Source: Nannocystis sp. RBIL2
GTDB lineage: Bacteria > Myxococcota_A > Polyangia > Nannocystales > Nannocystaceae
Assembly (NCBI RefSeq): GCF_026626745.1
Contig: NZ_JAPNJW010000001.1
Location: 4,882,001 to 4,946,000 of the forward strand
Length of the DNA stretch: 64,000 bases
Reading direction: 5' to 3'
Below are positions 33,514 through 41,250 of the stretch, piece after piece (position 1 is the first letter of the stretch; each line of letters starts with the position of its first letter). The translations under genes and the position numbers were made by a program. The notes beneath the pieces are model-generated. The model was not told the origin of the DNA, searched no databases, and saw nothing but the letters and a program-made list of their open reading frames with translations.

Positions 33514-36330
33514 ATGTCAGCAACGACCGGCCCGCGCGACGGCCTCCTGCTGGTCGCCGCGTTCGCCTCGGGCGCGGCGGCCCTCGCCTACGAGATGCTG
33601 TGGACGCGCATGTTGGCGCTGTCGCTCGGCAGCGAGACCGTCGGCGTGCTCGCGGCCCTGGCCGGCTTCTTCGCCGGGCTCGCGCTGGGGGCCGCGCTGC
33701 TGCACGACCGCAGCCTCCGCGCCCGCGACCCGGCGCGCCTGTTCGTCGTGCTCGAGCTGGTCGCCGCCGGCTTCGCGGTCGTCTCGCCGCATCTCCTTCA
33801 GCTGCTCGCGCGCGTGTTGCCGGCCTGGCTCGGCCCGGTCGCCGCCGCCGGCGGGGCCGCGGCGCTGGCCGCCTCGACTGCGGTCGCCGCCGCCGTCCTC
33901 GCCCTCGGCGCCGCTCCGCTCGGCGCCTCGCTCGCCGCCCTGGTCGAGGCCCGCCGCCGCACCTGTCCTTCCGACCAGGACGGCCGCGGCCTCGGGCGGA
34001 TCTACGGCGCCAACACCCTCGGCGCCGCCCTCGCCGCCCTCGTCAGCATCCACCTGGTGTTCCCCGCCCTCGGTTACGGCCTCGGCGCCGCCCTCGCCGC
34101 CCTCGCCGGCGTCGGTGCGGCGCTCGCCGCCCGCGCCTGGAGTGCTCGTACTTCGGGACATGTCTCCAGGGACATTCCCGATGCGACAGGTCCCGAAGGA
34201 CATGTCCCCGGAGCCTTGTCGGCCTCGACCGCATCACCTGTCTCTCGGGACACCTCCGCCCCCGCCGTCGCGGTCGACGCCTCGCGCGACCCCGACCCCG
34301 ACCTGCTGCGCGAGCCGTGGCTGCTCGACCTCGTGGCGTTCGGCGCCGGCCTGACCGGCATCGGCCTCCAGGTCGTCGGCGTGCGGGTGCTCGGCCAGCA
34401 CCTCGAGAACACCATCTACACCTTCGCCCACATCCTCGCCGCCTACCTGCTGGCGACCGGCGTCGGCGCGCTCGTCTACCAGCGCTTCGCCGCGCGGGCG
34501 GTCGCCGGCCGGCCCGGGACAGTCACAGTCGCGCTGCTGTGGTTGCTCGCCCTGCTCGTCGTCCCGGCGGCGATCGTCCTCGCCCAGGGGCCCGCGCTGC
34601 TGCAGGCGCTGGCCCCCGAGGCCGCCGGGCTCGCGCGCGCCGGCGCGGCCGAGCTCGCGGTCGCGGCCCTCGTGTTCGCGCCCTCGGCCCTGCTGCTCGG
34701 CGCCCTGCTCAGCCACGTCATCGGCCTGGTCGCGGCCACCGGTCGCGGCGTCGGCCGCACCTATGCGTGGAACGCCGTCGGCTGCGCCGCCGCCCCGTTC
34801 GTGTTCGGCCTCGTCGCCATCCCGCGGCTCGGCTACGCCGACGCCTTCTACGCCGTGCTCTACGCCTACCTGGCGCTGTTCGCGGCGTTCGGGTGGTTCC
34901 GCCGCTTCTCGCCCGTCAAGCTGATCGGCGGCGTGCTCGTGGGCGTCGCCCTGACCGCCGCCGGCCCGCGCTCCCTCGCCCTCGTCAGCGACAGCGACGG
35001 GTGGGTCCGCCGCGAGGAGCGCCAGACCCTGCACGGCCTCGTCGCCGTCAGCGAGCGCCCCGGCCCCGGCGGCGCCCCGCTGCGCCGGCTGCAGATCGGC
35101 AAGCGCTTCCGCATGGGCGGCGCCGCCGGCTTCGGCGAGCAGCGCATGGGCCAGGTCTGTTCTCTCCTGTCCCATGCGTCAGGTCCCGAAGGACCTATCC
35201 CGAAGGCCCTGTACCTCGGGCTAGGTACCGGCTCGACCATGGGCGGCGCGCTGGCGGTGCCGCACGCGGCGGCCGAGGGCGTCGAGCTGGTGCCGGAGAT
35301 CGTCGAGCTCCTGCCGCACTTCGCCGACATCAACCACGACCTGGCCAAGCGGCCCGAGGTCACCCTGCACGCCGCCGACGCCCGCCGCTACCTCGCGGCC
35401 GCGCCGGGCAGCTACGACCTGGTGGTCGCCGACCTGTTCCACCCCGGCCAGGCCGGCGCCAGCAGCCTGTTCGCCGGCGAGCACTTCGCCGCCGCCCGGG
35501 ACCACCTGCGCCCCGGCGGCCTGATGTGCCAGTGGCTGCCGCTCTACCAGCTCGACGAGGCCGACGTGCGCACGATCGTCCGCACCTTCCTCGACGAGTT
35601 CCCCGAGTCGTACGCGTTCCTCGGCATCTACAACGCCCAGAACCCTGCGCTCGCGCTGGTCGGCCGCGCCCCCGACCCGGCCGCGGGCCAGCTCCACCTC
35701 GACGTCGCGCGCCTGCAGGCCGACACCGCCAAGCTGCAGAACATCGTCGACCCGCGCGACCTGCTGGCGTCCTACGTGATGGGCCCGGGCGAGCTGGCGG
35801 CGTGGGCCGGCGACGGCCCGCGCAACACCGACCTGGCGCCCGAGATCGCGTTCCAGGCCGCGCGCGTGGCCTACCGCGACGACCGCACCCTCGGCGCCCA
35901 CAACCTCGGCGTCATCCTGGGGCGCGCAGTCGCGGCCCCGGCCGCCCTGCTGACCGGCAATGGTGCCGAGGCCCTCGCGGCCGCCAGCGCGCCGTTCACC
36001 GCCGCGGCCCGCCACTACCTGGCCGGCGAGATCGCCCGCGGCGATACGGCTGACCTTTCGGGCATGTCCTGGGAGACAGCCGAGCACTTCGTCCGCGCCT
36101 ACGAGGCCGACCCCGCGTTCGCGCCCGCCCGCGGCGCCCTCTACACGATCGCGCGCAAGAATCAGGCCCTGGCCGCGAAGCTCCTCCCGCGCATGCTGGC
36201 CCGCACGCCCGACGAGCCGCGCGTCTACGAGGCCTACCTGCTCCACCTGCGCGCCGCCGGCGACCAGGCCGCCTACCAGCAGCTGCGCGCCGAGGCGACC
36301 GCGAAGTTCCCCGGCGTCACCCTGCCGTGA
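33514..36330 (+). CDS. Membrane-fused spermidine-synthase-like protein
   Basis: 938-residue protein. Two sets of hydrophobic helices (about 10-210 and 270-490) resemble the membrane half of fused MFS/spermidine synthase proteins (GAAALAYEMLWTRMLALSLG at the start, RIYGANTLGAALAA). A Rossmann-type domain follows, with LGLGTGSTMGG, ADARRYLAAAPGSYDLVVADLFHP, which is spermidine-synthase-like. A C-terminal helical, TPR-like region ends the protein. The polyamine-binding Asp/His set is not clear, so the reaction is unknown. A linker between the two membrane parts (residues about 215-265) contains three copies of hairpin-family sequence translated as SGHVSRDI, TGPEGHVP and SPVSRDTS; another lies near 35181-35196. 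ATG 33514 chosen by TATGCT 8 nt upstream. Convergent with the terpene synthase. Confidence 0.82.
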   Translation: MSATTGPRDGLLLVAAFASGAAALAYEMLWTRMLALSLGSETVGVLAALAGFFAGLALGAALLHDRSLRARDPARLFVVLELVAAGFAVVSPHLLQLLARVLPAWLGPVAAAGGAAALAASTAVAAAVLALGAAPLGASLAALVEARRRTCPSDQDGRGLGRIYGANTLGAALAALVSIHLVFPALGYGLGAALAALAGVGAALAARAWSARTSGHVSRDIPDATGPEGHVPGALSASTASPVSRDTSAPAVAVDASRDPDPDLLREPWLLDLVAFGAGLTGIGLQVVGVRVLGQHLENTIYTFAHILAAYLLATGVGALVYQRFAARAVAGRPGTVTVALLWLLALLVVPAAIVLAQGPALLQALAPEAAGLARAGAAELAVAALVFAPSALLLGALLSHVIGLVAATGRGVGRTYAWNAVGCAAAPFVFGLVAIPRLGYADAFYAVLYAYLALFAAFGWFRRFSPVKLIGGVLVGVALTAAGPRSLALVSDSDGWVRREERQTLHGLVAVSERPGPGGAPLRRLQIGKRFRMGGAAGFGEQRMGQVCSLLSHASGPEGPIPKALYLGLGTGSTMGGALAVPHAAAEGVELVPEIVELLPHFADINHDLAKRPEVTLHAADARRYLAAAPGSYDLVVADLFHPGQAGASSLFAGEHFAAARDHLRPGGLMCQWLPLYQLDEADVRTIVRTFLDEFPESYAFLGIYNAQNPALALVGRAPDPAAGQLHLDVARLQADTAKLQNIVDPRDLLASYVMGPGELAAWAGDGPRNTDLAPEIAFQAARVAYRDDRTLGAHNLGVILGRAVAAPAALLTGNGAEALAAASAPFTAAARHYLAGEIARGDTADLSGMSWETAEHFVRAYEADPAFAPARGALYTIARKNQALAAKLLPRMLARTPDEPRVYEAYLLHLRAAGDQAAYQQLRAEATAKFPGVTLP
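34157..34256. repeat. Cluster of hairpin-family copies inside a CDS linker
   Basis: Three elements within about 95 nt: ATGTC, TCCAGG, GACAT (34160-34175); GTCC, CGAA, GGAC (34190-34201); and TGTCTCTCGGGACA (34239-34252), the reverse complement of the 14-mer found near 19301 and 23876. They lie in the non-conserved linker between two membrane regions and keep the reading frame. Confidence 0.6.
35181..35196. repeat. Hairpin-family variant inside a CDS
   Basis: AGGTCC, CGAA, GGACCT: perfect 6-bp stem with a CGAA loop, in frame in the catalytic part of the spermidine-synthase-like protein (residues SGPEGPIP). Confidence 0.55.
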
Positions 36331-36340
36331 GCGCGCCGCC

Positions 36341-36362
36341 CGGCTGTCCCCAGGGACAGCCG
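36341..36362. repeat. TGTCC-GGACA hairpin, 10-bp stem
   Basis: CGGCTGTCCC, CA, GGGACAGCCG: perfect 10-bp stem, 10 nt after the spermidine-synthase-like stop, in a convergent gap. Confidence 0.82.
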
Positions 36363-36387
36363 AGCATCACGTCCTCTCACCCGCCGC

Positions 36388-36403
36388 CTGTCCTCGAGGA
36401 CAG
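36388..36403. repeat. TGTCC-GGACA palindrome
   Basis: CTGTCCTCGAGGACAG is a perfect 16-bp palindrome, 5 nt before the stop of the terpene synthase gene. With the copy at 36341 it forms a pair, one nearer each convergent gene, as seen at 12525/12574. Confidence 0.82.
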
Positions 36404-36408
36404 CCGCT

Positions 36409-37449
36409 TCACCCGCGCGCCGCGTCGTAGCGCGGGCTCGCCAGCGACCACTCGATGTTGCCGCGCTGCCACTCGAGCAGCCCCTGCAGGTACGTCTGCA
36501 CCGCCGCGTCCTGCGGATACAGCCCCGCCGCCGCGCGCACGCTCGTCTCGAGCTCGCGGGCCTCGGCGTTGACCAGCTCGGTCGCCTCGCGCAGGGCCGC
36601 CTCGAGCGAGCAGCCGCGCTCGCACATCAGCACGTGGACCAGGTTGTTGGGGTTCTTGTGGCGCAGCACCTCTTTGGGGAACGACACGATGTCGTTGAAG
36701 TAGCCGACGGTGCGGCTGACCGCGCGGCGGGCTCGCAGCACCGCCGGGCTGTCGCGCACCGCCGGGGCCACGGAGATCTGCGCCGCCACCTCGATCAGGT
36801 CGAGCGCCGTCAGCACCCCGCTGTCGTGCTCGCGCTGGCTCAGGTACTCGCGCAGCGGCGGCGTGCGCGAGGTGCCCCAGTTGCGCACCGCCGGCAGCAC
36901 GCCGAGCGACATGTGATCGGCGGTCACGCACCACAGGCGATCGAGCCACGCGCCGCCGACCCGCTCGAGCGCGCCGCGGCGGAACTCGAGCAGCAGGCGG
37001 TCGAGCGGATCGACCTCGCCGGTCGGCTGGCGCGCGCCGGACAGCAGCGCCAGCGCGTGATCGATCTGCCGCCGCACCCGGCTCTGGTCCTCGCGGCTGC
37101 GCAGCTCCTCGTCGTGCATGTCGTCGAAGAAGAACAGCCAGTTACACCACGTCGCGCACAGCACCCCGCGCTCGACGCTGGCCGACGGATAGACGTGGCG
37201 CCCGAGCGTGTTGAAGCCGTCGAAGCGGCCGCGGTTGTCGGCGTGGACCAGGCCCAGGCCTTGCGCCAGCGCCAGCGCGCGGGCCTCGATCTCGTCCGCG
37301 CGCGGATTTTCGCGCCGGGGGGCCAGGGTCACGAAGTCGTCGGGGGAGAAACCGAGCAGCTGCGTGCGCACGCCGGGCGCCAGCGGCTCGGGTCGAGAGG
37401 TCACAAAAAACTCGTTCGTCGCGTCCGATACGGGCGAGAGGGTCGTCAT
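36409..37449 (-). CDS. Class I terpene synthase
   Basis: 346-residue bacterial terpene cyclase. The Asp-rich metal motif is DDMHDE at 109-114 (LFFFDDMHDE), the NSE motif NDIVSFPKE at 252-260, and the RY pair near the C-terminus is WSLASPRYD. An effector-type Arg lies in the expected region before NSE. It would ionise a prenyl diphosphate (probably FPP or GPP) with three Mg2+ and cyclise it; the product cannot be predicted. Length is typical for a sesquiterpene synthase (about 300-400). No prenyltransferase or tailoring gene is adjacent; the nearest P450s are about 11 and 15 kb away. Convergent with the spermidine-synthase-like gene. Confidence 0.88.
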   Translation of the reverse strand: MTTLSPVSDATNEFFVTSRPEPLAPGVRTQLLGFSPDDFVTLAPRRENPRADEIEARALALAQGLGLVHADNRGRFDGFNTLGRHVYPSASVERGVLCATWCNWLFFFDDMHDEELRSREDQSRVRRQIDHALALLSGARQPTGEVDPLDRLLLEFRRGALERVGGAWLDRLWCVTADHMSLGVLPAVRNWGTSRTPPLREYLSQREHDSGVLTALDLIEVAAQISVAPAVRDSPAVLRARRAVSRTVGYFNDIVSFPKEVLRHKNPNNLVHVLMCERGCSLEAALREATELVNAEARELETSVRAAAGLYPQDAAVQTYLQGLLEWQRGNIEWSLASPRYDAARG

Positions 37450-37753
37450 GGGGGTTCAGGTCTTGTTGTCCGAGGGTCGCTGGACCGGCAACTTCGCGAG
37501 CGATGGTTCGCCGGGCCGGGGGCGGGGCGGCGCGCAGCATGAGCGACGTGGGACGCCCGAATGGATCTCGGCCTTGTTTGGCCGCATCCGAGGCCCTTTC
37601 GCGCCATGCGCGCCCGGCGCAGGAAGTTCTCGCAACCCGCGCTCGCGGCGGCGGGTCCGCGTCGACGCCGGCTGCGCGGCGGCGGTCATCACAATGGGTC
37701 GGTGCATGCGCAATGGATAGAGGACGCGCCGATCGGGGATCGTAGCGAGCGCG
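37450..37753. other. Intergenic region, nothing recognised
   Basis: 304 nt between two minus-strand genes. Open frames on both strands are Arg/Pro/Ala-rich with no start signal. No hairpin of the TGTCC family is seen. It should hold the terpene synthase promoter. Confidence 0.5.
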
Positions 37754-38893
37754 TCACTTGGCAGTCACGGTCGACGGCTTGCGCTGGCTCATCTGCAGGA
37801 TGCAGTACTTGAGCGCGTCGCGGAGCTTGGCGAACACCGCCACGCGGGCGAGGTCGACGCCGAGCGCGACGATCGTCTGCGCGATCGTGGGATGGATGCC
37901 GGTCAGGATGCCCTCGGCGCCGAGCAGGCGGATGGCCTGGATCATGCCGATCAGGTGGCCGGCGGTGCCGGTGTCGACGACCTCGACGCCGGTGAGGTCG
38001 AGGATCGCGTAGCGGGCCCGCGTGCGGGCCACCGACGTCAGCAGGTTGTCCATGATCTCGGCGGTGCGGACGCTGTCGACGAGGCCGACGATCGGCAGCG
38101 TCAGCACGCCGTCCCACACCTCGATGATCGGCGTCGACAGCTCGCGGATCACCTCTTGCTGGCGCTCGATCAGCTCGAGCTTGGTGCGCAGCTCGATCTC
38201 CCCGCGGCGCGCCTCCGTGACGTCGAGCGTGATGCCGACCACCGCCGCGTCGGCCGCGTTCTCTTGCATGGGGATGTACCAGGTCTGCCAGTGCATCCCG
38301 TGGACCTCGCTCGGCAGCGCCGAGATCGGCTCGCCGTGCAGGGCCCGCGTCACGCCGGCGAGGTCGCCACCGTCGCGGTAGACGTCGAAGATGTTCTGGC
38401 CGACGAAGTGGTGCGGCGTCATCCCGGCAGTGCGCACGCCCTTGCCGTCCTGATAAAGAAACGTGCCCTTGCGATCGATCGCCCACAAAGCGATGTCGAG
38501 GTACTCCTTGATCGCCTGCAGCATCGCCGACTCGAGCAGCGAGCGTCGCTCGACGATGATGCGGGACGTCGCGTCGTGGCCGTAGAGCGTCGCGCCGCGC
38601 GGCTTGCCGTCGCCGCCCCTGTCGACCTGCCACCACGACTCGAACAGCATCGGCTGATCCGCCGCGCCGCGGAGCTCCCAGACGCGCGAATCCGCGCCGC
38701 TCTCGAACAGCGACGTCCACCTGTCCGCGGTCCCGTGCAGCGGCAGCACCTCGTCGAGCCCGCGCCCGAGCGCCGCCGCCTGCGGGGTCTTGAAAGTCTG
38801 TTCCGCCCGCCGATTCCAGCCGGACACGCGAAGCGCCGGGTCGACATCGATGACGACGAGGGGCGCGTCCTGCAGCAAGGTCCGTTCGTCCAC
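37754..38893 (-). CDS. PAS-PAS-STAS protein, RsbR-like (paralogue 1)
   Basis: 379-residue cytosolic sensor. Two PAS domains (about 1-125 and 135-250, the second with SAMLQAIKEYLDIALWAID) are followed by a coiled linker (ELIERQQEVIRELS) and an RsbR-type STAS domain: TPIIEVWDGVLTLPIVG, DSVRTAEIMDNLL, then ILDLTGVEVVDTGTAGH containing the Thr equivalents phosphorylated in RsbR, and GIHPTIAQTIVALG. RsbR proteins assemble in stressosomes with RsbS and the RsbT kinase. Neither is present here. The GTG at 38893 has GGAAG upstream; ATG 38935 is possible. Tandem with paralogue 2 on the same strand, which it resembles closely over the STAS domain. Confidence 0.88.
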   Translation of the reverse strand: MDERTLLQDAPLVVIDVDPALRVSGWNRRAEQTFKTPQAAALGRGLDEVLPLHGTADRWTSLFESGADSRVWELRGAADQPMLFESWWQVDRGGDGKPRGATLYGHDATSRIIVERRSLLESAMLQAIKEYLDIALWAIDRKGTFLYQDGKGVRTAGMTPHHFVGQNIFDVYRDGGDLAGVTRALHGEPISALPSEVHGMHWQTWYIPMQENAADAAVVGITLDVTEARRGEIELRTKLELIERQQEVIRELSTPIIEVWDGVLTLPIVGLVDSVRTAEIMDNLLTSVARTRARYAILDLTGVEVVDTGTAGHLIGMIQAIRLLGAEGILTGIHPTIAQTIVALGVDLARVAVFAKLRDALKYCILQMSQRKPSTVTAK

Positions 38894-38914
38894 GCTTCCG
38901 TTGTACCGTGTCCG

Positions 38915-38928
38915 CGGACAGCTGTCCG
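38915..38928. promoter_or_regulatory. Palindrome upstream of PAS-STAS paralogue 1
   Basis: CGGACAGCTGTCCG, a perfect 14-bp palindrome, 22 nt upstream of the GTG. It contains the family half-sites in the opposite order (GGACA before TGTCC), in a promoter position instead of a 3' end, so it could be an operator. Confidence 0.5.
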
Positions 38929-38992
38929 TATCCACTTGTGCGGACCTTGCGTGCGGCTTCGCCCCGGCGCCCTGCCCGCGCGATCGCGGCGA

Positions 38993-40102
38993 TCAGGCCT
39001 TGTGAGCGGCGAGAAGCGTGTGTTTGAGGGCGTCGCGCAGCTTGGCGTACACGGCGACGTGGGACAGGTCGACTCCGAGCGCGACGATCGTCTGGGCGAT
39101 CGTCGGGTGGATGCCGGTCAAGATCCCTTCCGCCCCGAGCAGACGGATCGCCTGGATCACCTTGATCAGGTGGCTGGCCGTGCCCGTGTCGACGACCTCG
39201 ACGCCGGTGAGGTCGAGGATCGCGTAGCGGGCCCGCGTCTGCGTGACCGCCTGCAGCAGGCTGTCCATGATCTCGGCGGTGCGGGCGGTGTCGATGAGGC
39301 CGACGATCGGCATCGTCAGCACGCCGTCCCACACCTCGATGATCGGCGTGGCGAGCACGCGGATCACCTCTTGCTGGCGCTCGATCAGCTCGAGCTTGCT
39401 GCGCATCTCGTGCTCGATCCGCTTGGCCTCGGTGACGTCGAGCGTCACCCCGACCAGCCGCGGCTCGCCCGGCTTGCCCGCGATCGGGATGTAGTACGTG
39501 TCGAGGAACCTCCCGTGGCTCTCCGCCGCGGGCGTGCGCGCCGGCTCGCCCGCCAGCGCCCGCTCGATCAGCGGGTTGTTGCCGACGTCCTTGTAGAGCT
39601 CGAGCATGTTGAGGCCGACGAACTGGTGCGGCGCGATGCCCATGTCGCGGATCGCCTTGCCGTCCTGGTACAGGAACACCCCGCGCTCGTCGATCGCCCA
39701 CACCGCGATGTCGAGGTTGTCCTTGATCGCCTGCAGCATCGTCGCCTCGACCGCCGCCACTCGCTCGGCCGCCACGCGCGCGCCGACGTCGTGGCCGAAC
39801 AGCCGCGCGCCGAGCGTCTCGCCGTCGCCGTCGCGGAGCACCTGCGACCACGCCTCGATCGACCAGCTCGCGTCGGCGCGGCGGATCGTCAGCACCCGCG
39901 GCGAGCCGTCGCCCTCGTCGAGCAGCGCGCTCCACTCACCGTCGCTCAGCGGCAGCAGCTCGGCCAGCGGCCGGCCGACGGCCGCCGTCGCGTCTGTCCC
40001 GAAGGCCAGCTCGGCGCGGCGGTTCCAGGCGGTGACGACCAGCCGGGGGTCGACCTCGATCACGATCAGGGGTGCGCCCTGCAGCTTGCTGGCTTCGCTC
40101 AC
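38993..40102 (-). CDS. PAS-PAS-STAS protein, RsbR-like (paralogue 2)
   Basis: 369-residue paralogue of the preceding gene with the same layout: PAS (about 1-120), PAS (130-245, EATMLQAIKDNLDIAVWAID), coil ELIERQQEVIRVLA, then STAS with TPIIEVWDGVLTMPIVG, ILDLTGVEVVDTGTASH and GIHPTIAQTIVALG. The STAS domains of paralogues 1 and 2 are nearly identical in motif sequence while the first PAS domains differ (this one has a LPLSDGEW loop), pointing to a tandem duplication with diversification of the sensory part. GTG 40102 is chosen; TAAACA lies 7 nt upstream, only a partial match to the window's TANNNT pattern. Confidence 0.88.
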   Translation of the reverse strand: MSEASKLQGAPLIVIEVDPRLVVTAWNRRAELAFGTDATAAVGRPLAELLPLSDGEWSALLDEGDGSPRVLTIRRADASWSIEAWSQVLRDGDGETLGARLFGHDVGARVAAERVAAVEATMLQAIKDNLDIAVWAIDERGVFLYQDGKAIRDMGIAPHQFVGLNMLELYKDVGNNPLIERALAGEPARTPAAESHGRFLDTYYIPIAGKPGEPRLVGVTLDVTEAKRIEHEMRSKLELIERQQEVIRVLATPIIEVWDGVLTMPIVGLIDTARTAEIMDSLLQAVTQTRARYAILDLTGVEVVDTGTASHLIKVIQAIRLLGAEGILTGIHPTIAQTIVALGVDLSHVAVYAKLRDALKHTLLAAHKA

Positions 40103-40266
40103 GACACACTGTTTATCGCAATGTGAGGTCGGCTGTCCGCGCCCGCGTTCGCCGTCCCCGGCGCGCTCCCGCGCGCGATCGGCAAGCTGTCCTTTCAGCC
40201 ATGTCATTGCGTCCGCGACGGGTGCGATCACTCGCGCGCAACCTCGATCGCGGCCGGCAAATCCTC

Positions 40267-40272
40267 TAAGGT
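40267..40272 (+). promoter_or_regulatory. TANNNT -10 element (TAAGGT)
   Basis: TAAGGT ends 5 nt before the ATG at 40278. Confidence 0.5.
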
Positions 40273-40277
40273 GCGGC

Positions 40278-41174
40278 ATGCCTCGCGTTCGACCGCAGCT
40301 CGGGCTCGTGTTCGCGCTCCTCGTGCCGCAGCTCGCCCGCGCCGACCAGTTCAGGCCACCGGAGGACAAGAGCGCGGTCGAGGTTTCGATCACGATCGAA
40401 AACCTCGACGCGCACCCGGGGTATCTGTTCGTCCTGTGGCCCGACGCCTGCCTTGTCGACTCCGACGACCTTGCCACGTACACCGTGCTGAATTCGGACG
40501 ACGACGACGGCCGCACCGACTTCGTCGACTATTATGGCAGCTGCCACACGCAGCGGCTGTTCGCCTTCCCGAGCGACGCCTACACCGCCGTCGACGGTGT
40601 CCTGACCGAGAACGGGCTGCGCCAGCTCGGTGACGATTCGCCGAGCGACCCACGCGTGTTGGTGGAGAAGATCGAGGCCGAACAGCGATGGTGGGTGCCG
40701 TACGAGGTCAACATCGAGGGCATCGAGGACGTGTACCGCGTCGGCATCGAAAGCGGCGTCCTGACGCTCACCCCCACCCGCGTCCGCTTCGACCTCGGCA
40801 ATGGACACATCTTCGACCGCGCCTTTTATAAAGGTCGTCGTCCGCGGCTCCCGCGAGAGGAGGACATCCGGCGGCTGGTGCCGCAGGACCCCGCGGCGCC
40901 GGCCCCCGCGAGCGACGAGGCACCGGCCGAGGCGAAGCCCGAGCCGACCCTGGCCGCCGCGGCGGAGGCGAAGGCCGAACCGGCACCCCCGCCGTCACCC
41001 CCGGCCCCGACATCGACCTCGGCGCCCCCGTCGTCACCGACCCCGGCGCCCGCGAGCGACAAACCTGCCGGGGAGATCTCCGCCACCCCATGGCCGCCGC
41101 CGCCGCTGCTCTACGGCGGCGCGTGCCTGCTGGTCGCAGTCGCGGCCGGCGTCGCCCTGCGCCGCCGCCGCTAG
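40278..41174 (+). CDS. Exported protein with C-terminal membrane anchor
   Basis: 298-residue protein. Signal peptide (LGLVFALLVPQLARA) then DQFRPPEDK. The mature N-terminal 170 residues form a globular domain (ITIENLDAHPGYLFVLWPD, RWWVPYEVNIEGI). A long Pro/Ala/Glu/Ser linker (about 195-275) precedes a C-terminal helix, PLLYGGACLLVAVAAGVAL, and RRRR. This tail resembles a GlyGly/MYXO-CTERM-type anchor but lacks the Cys. Function unknown. Divergent from PAS-STAS paralogue 2; convergent with the V4R gene. Confidence 0.77.
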   Translation: MPRVRPQLGLVFALLVPQLARADQFRPPEDKSAVEVSITIENLDAHPGYLFVLWPDACLVDSDDLATYTVLNSDDDDGRTDFVDYYGSCHTQRLFAFPSDAYTAVDGVLTENGLRQLGDDSPSDPRVLVEKIEAEQRWWVPYEVNIEGIEDVYRVGIESGVLTLTPTRVRFDLGNGHIFDRAFYKGRRPRLPREEDIRRLVPQDPAAPAPASDEAPAEAKPEPTLAAAAEAKAEPAPPPSPPAPTSTSAPPSSPTPAPASDKPAGEISATPWPPPPLLYGGACLLVAVAAGVALRRRR

Positions 41175-41187
41175 GCGTTTCATAAGC

Positions 41188-41234
41188 TGTCCCATTGGAC
41201 ATGCTCCTCCGAGCATTCCCTTTCGGACATGTCC
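41188..41234. repeat. Cluster of three palindromes at a convergent junction
   Basis: TGTCC, CATT, GGACA (41188-41201); ATGCTC, CTCC, GAGCAT (41201-41216); and the palindrome GGACATGTCC (41225-41234). The first is an exact core copy. The cluster lies in the gap between convergent stops at 41174 and 41251. Confidence 0.75.
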
Positions 41235-41250
41235 CAAAAGCACTGCCGGC

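Noticed and set aside
31140-36053. 1637-codon open frame on the plus strand
   Set aside because: Composition is Arg/Pro/Ala/His throughout and it overlaps two genes with clear domains on both strands. It is an artefact of high GC.
36409-37449. A terpene biosynthetic gene cluster
   Set aside because: No prenyltransferase or tailoring enzyme adjoins; neighbours are a spermidine-synthase-like membrane protein and PAS-STAS genes.
37754-40102. A complete stressosome operon
   Set aside because: Two RsbR-like genes are adjacent but no RsbS, RsbT or RsbX gene is in the window.
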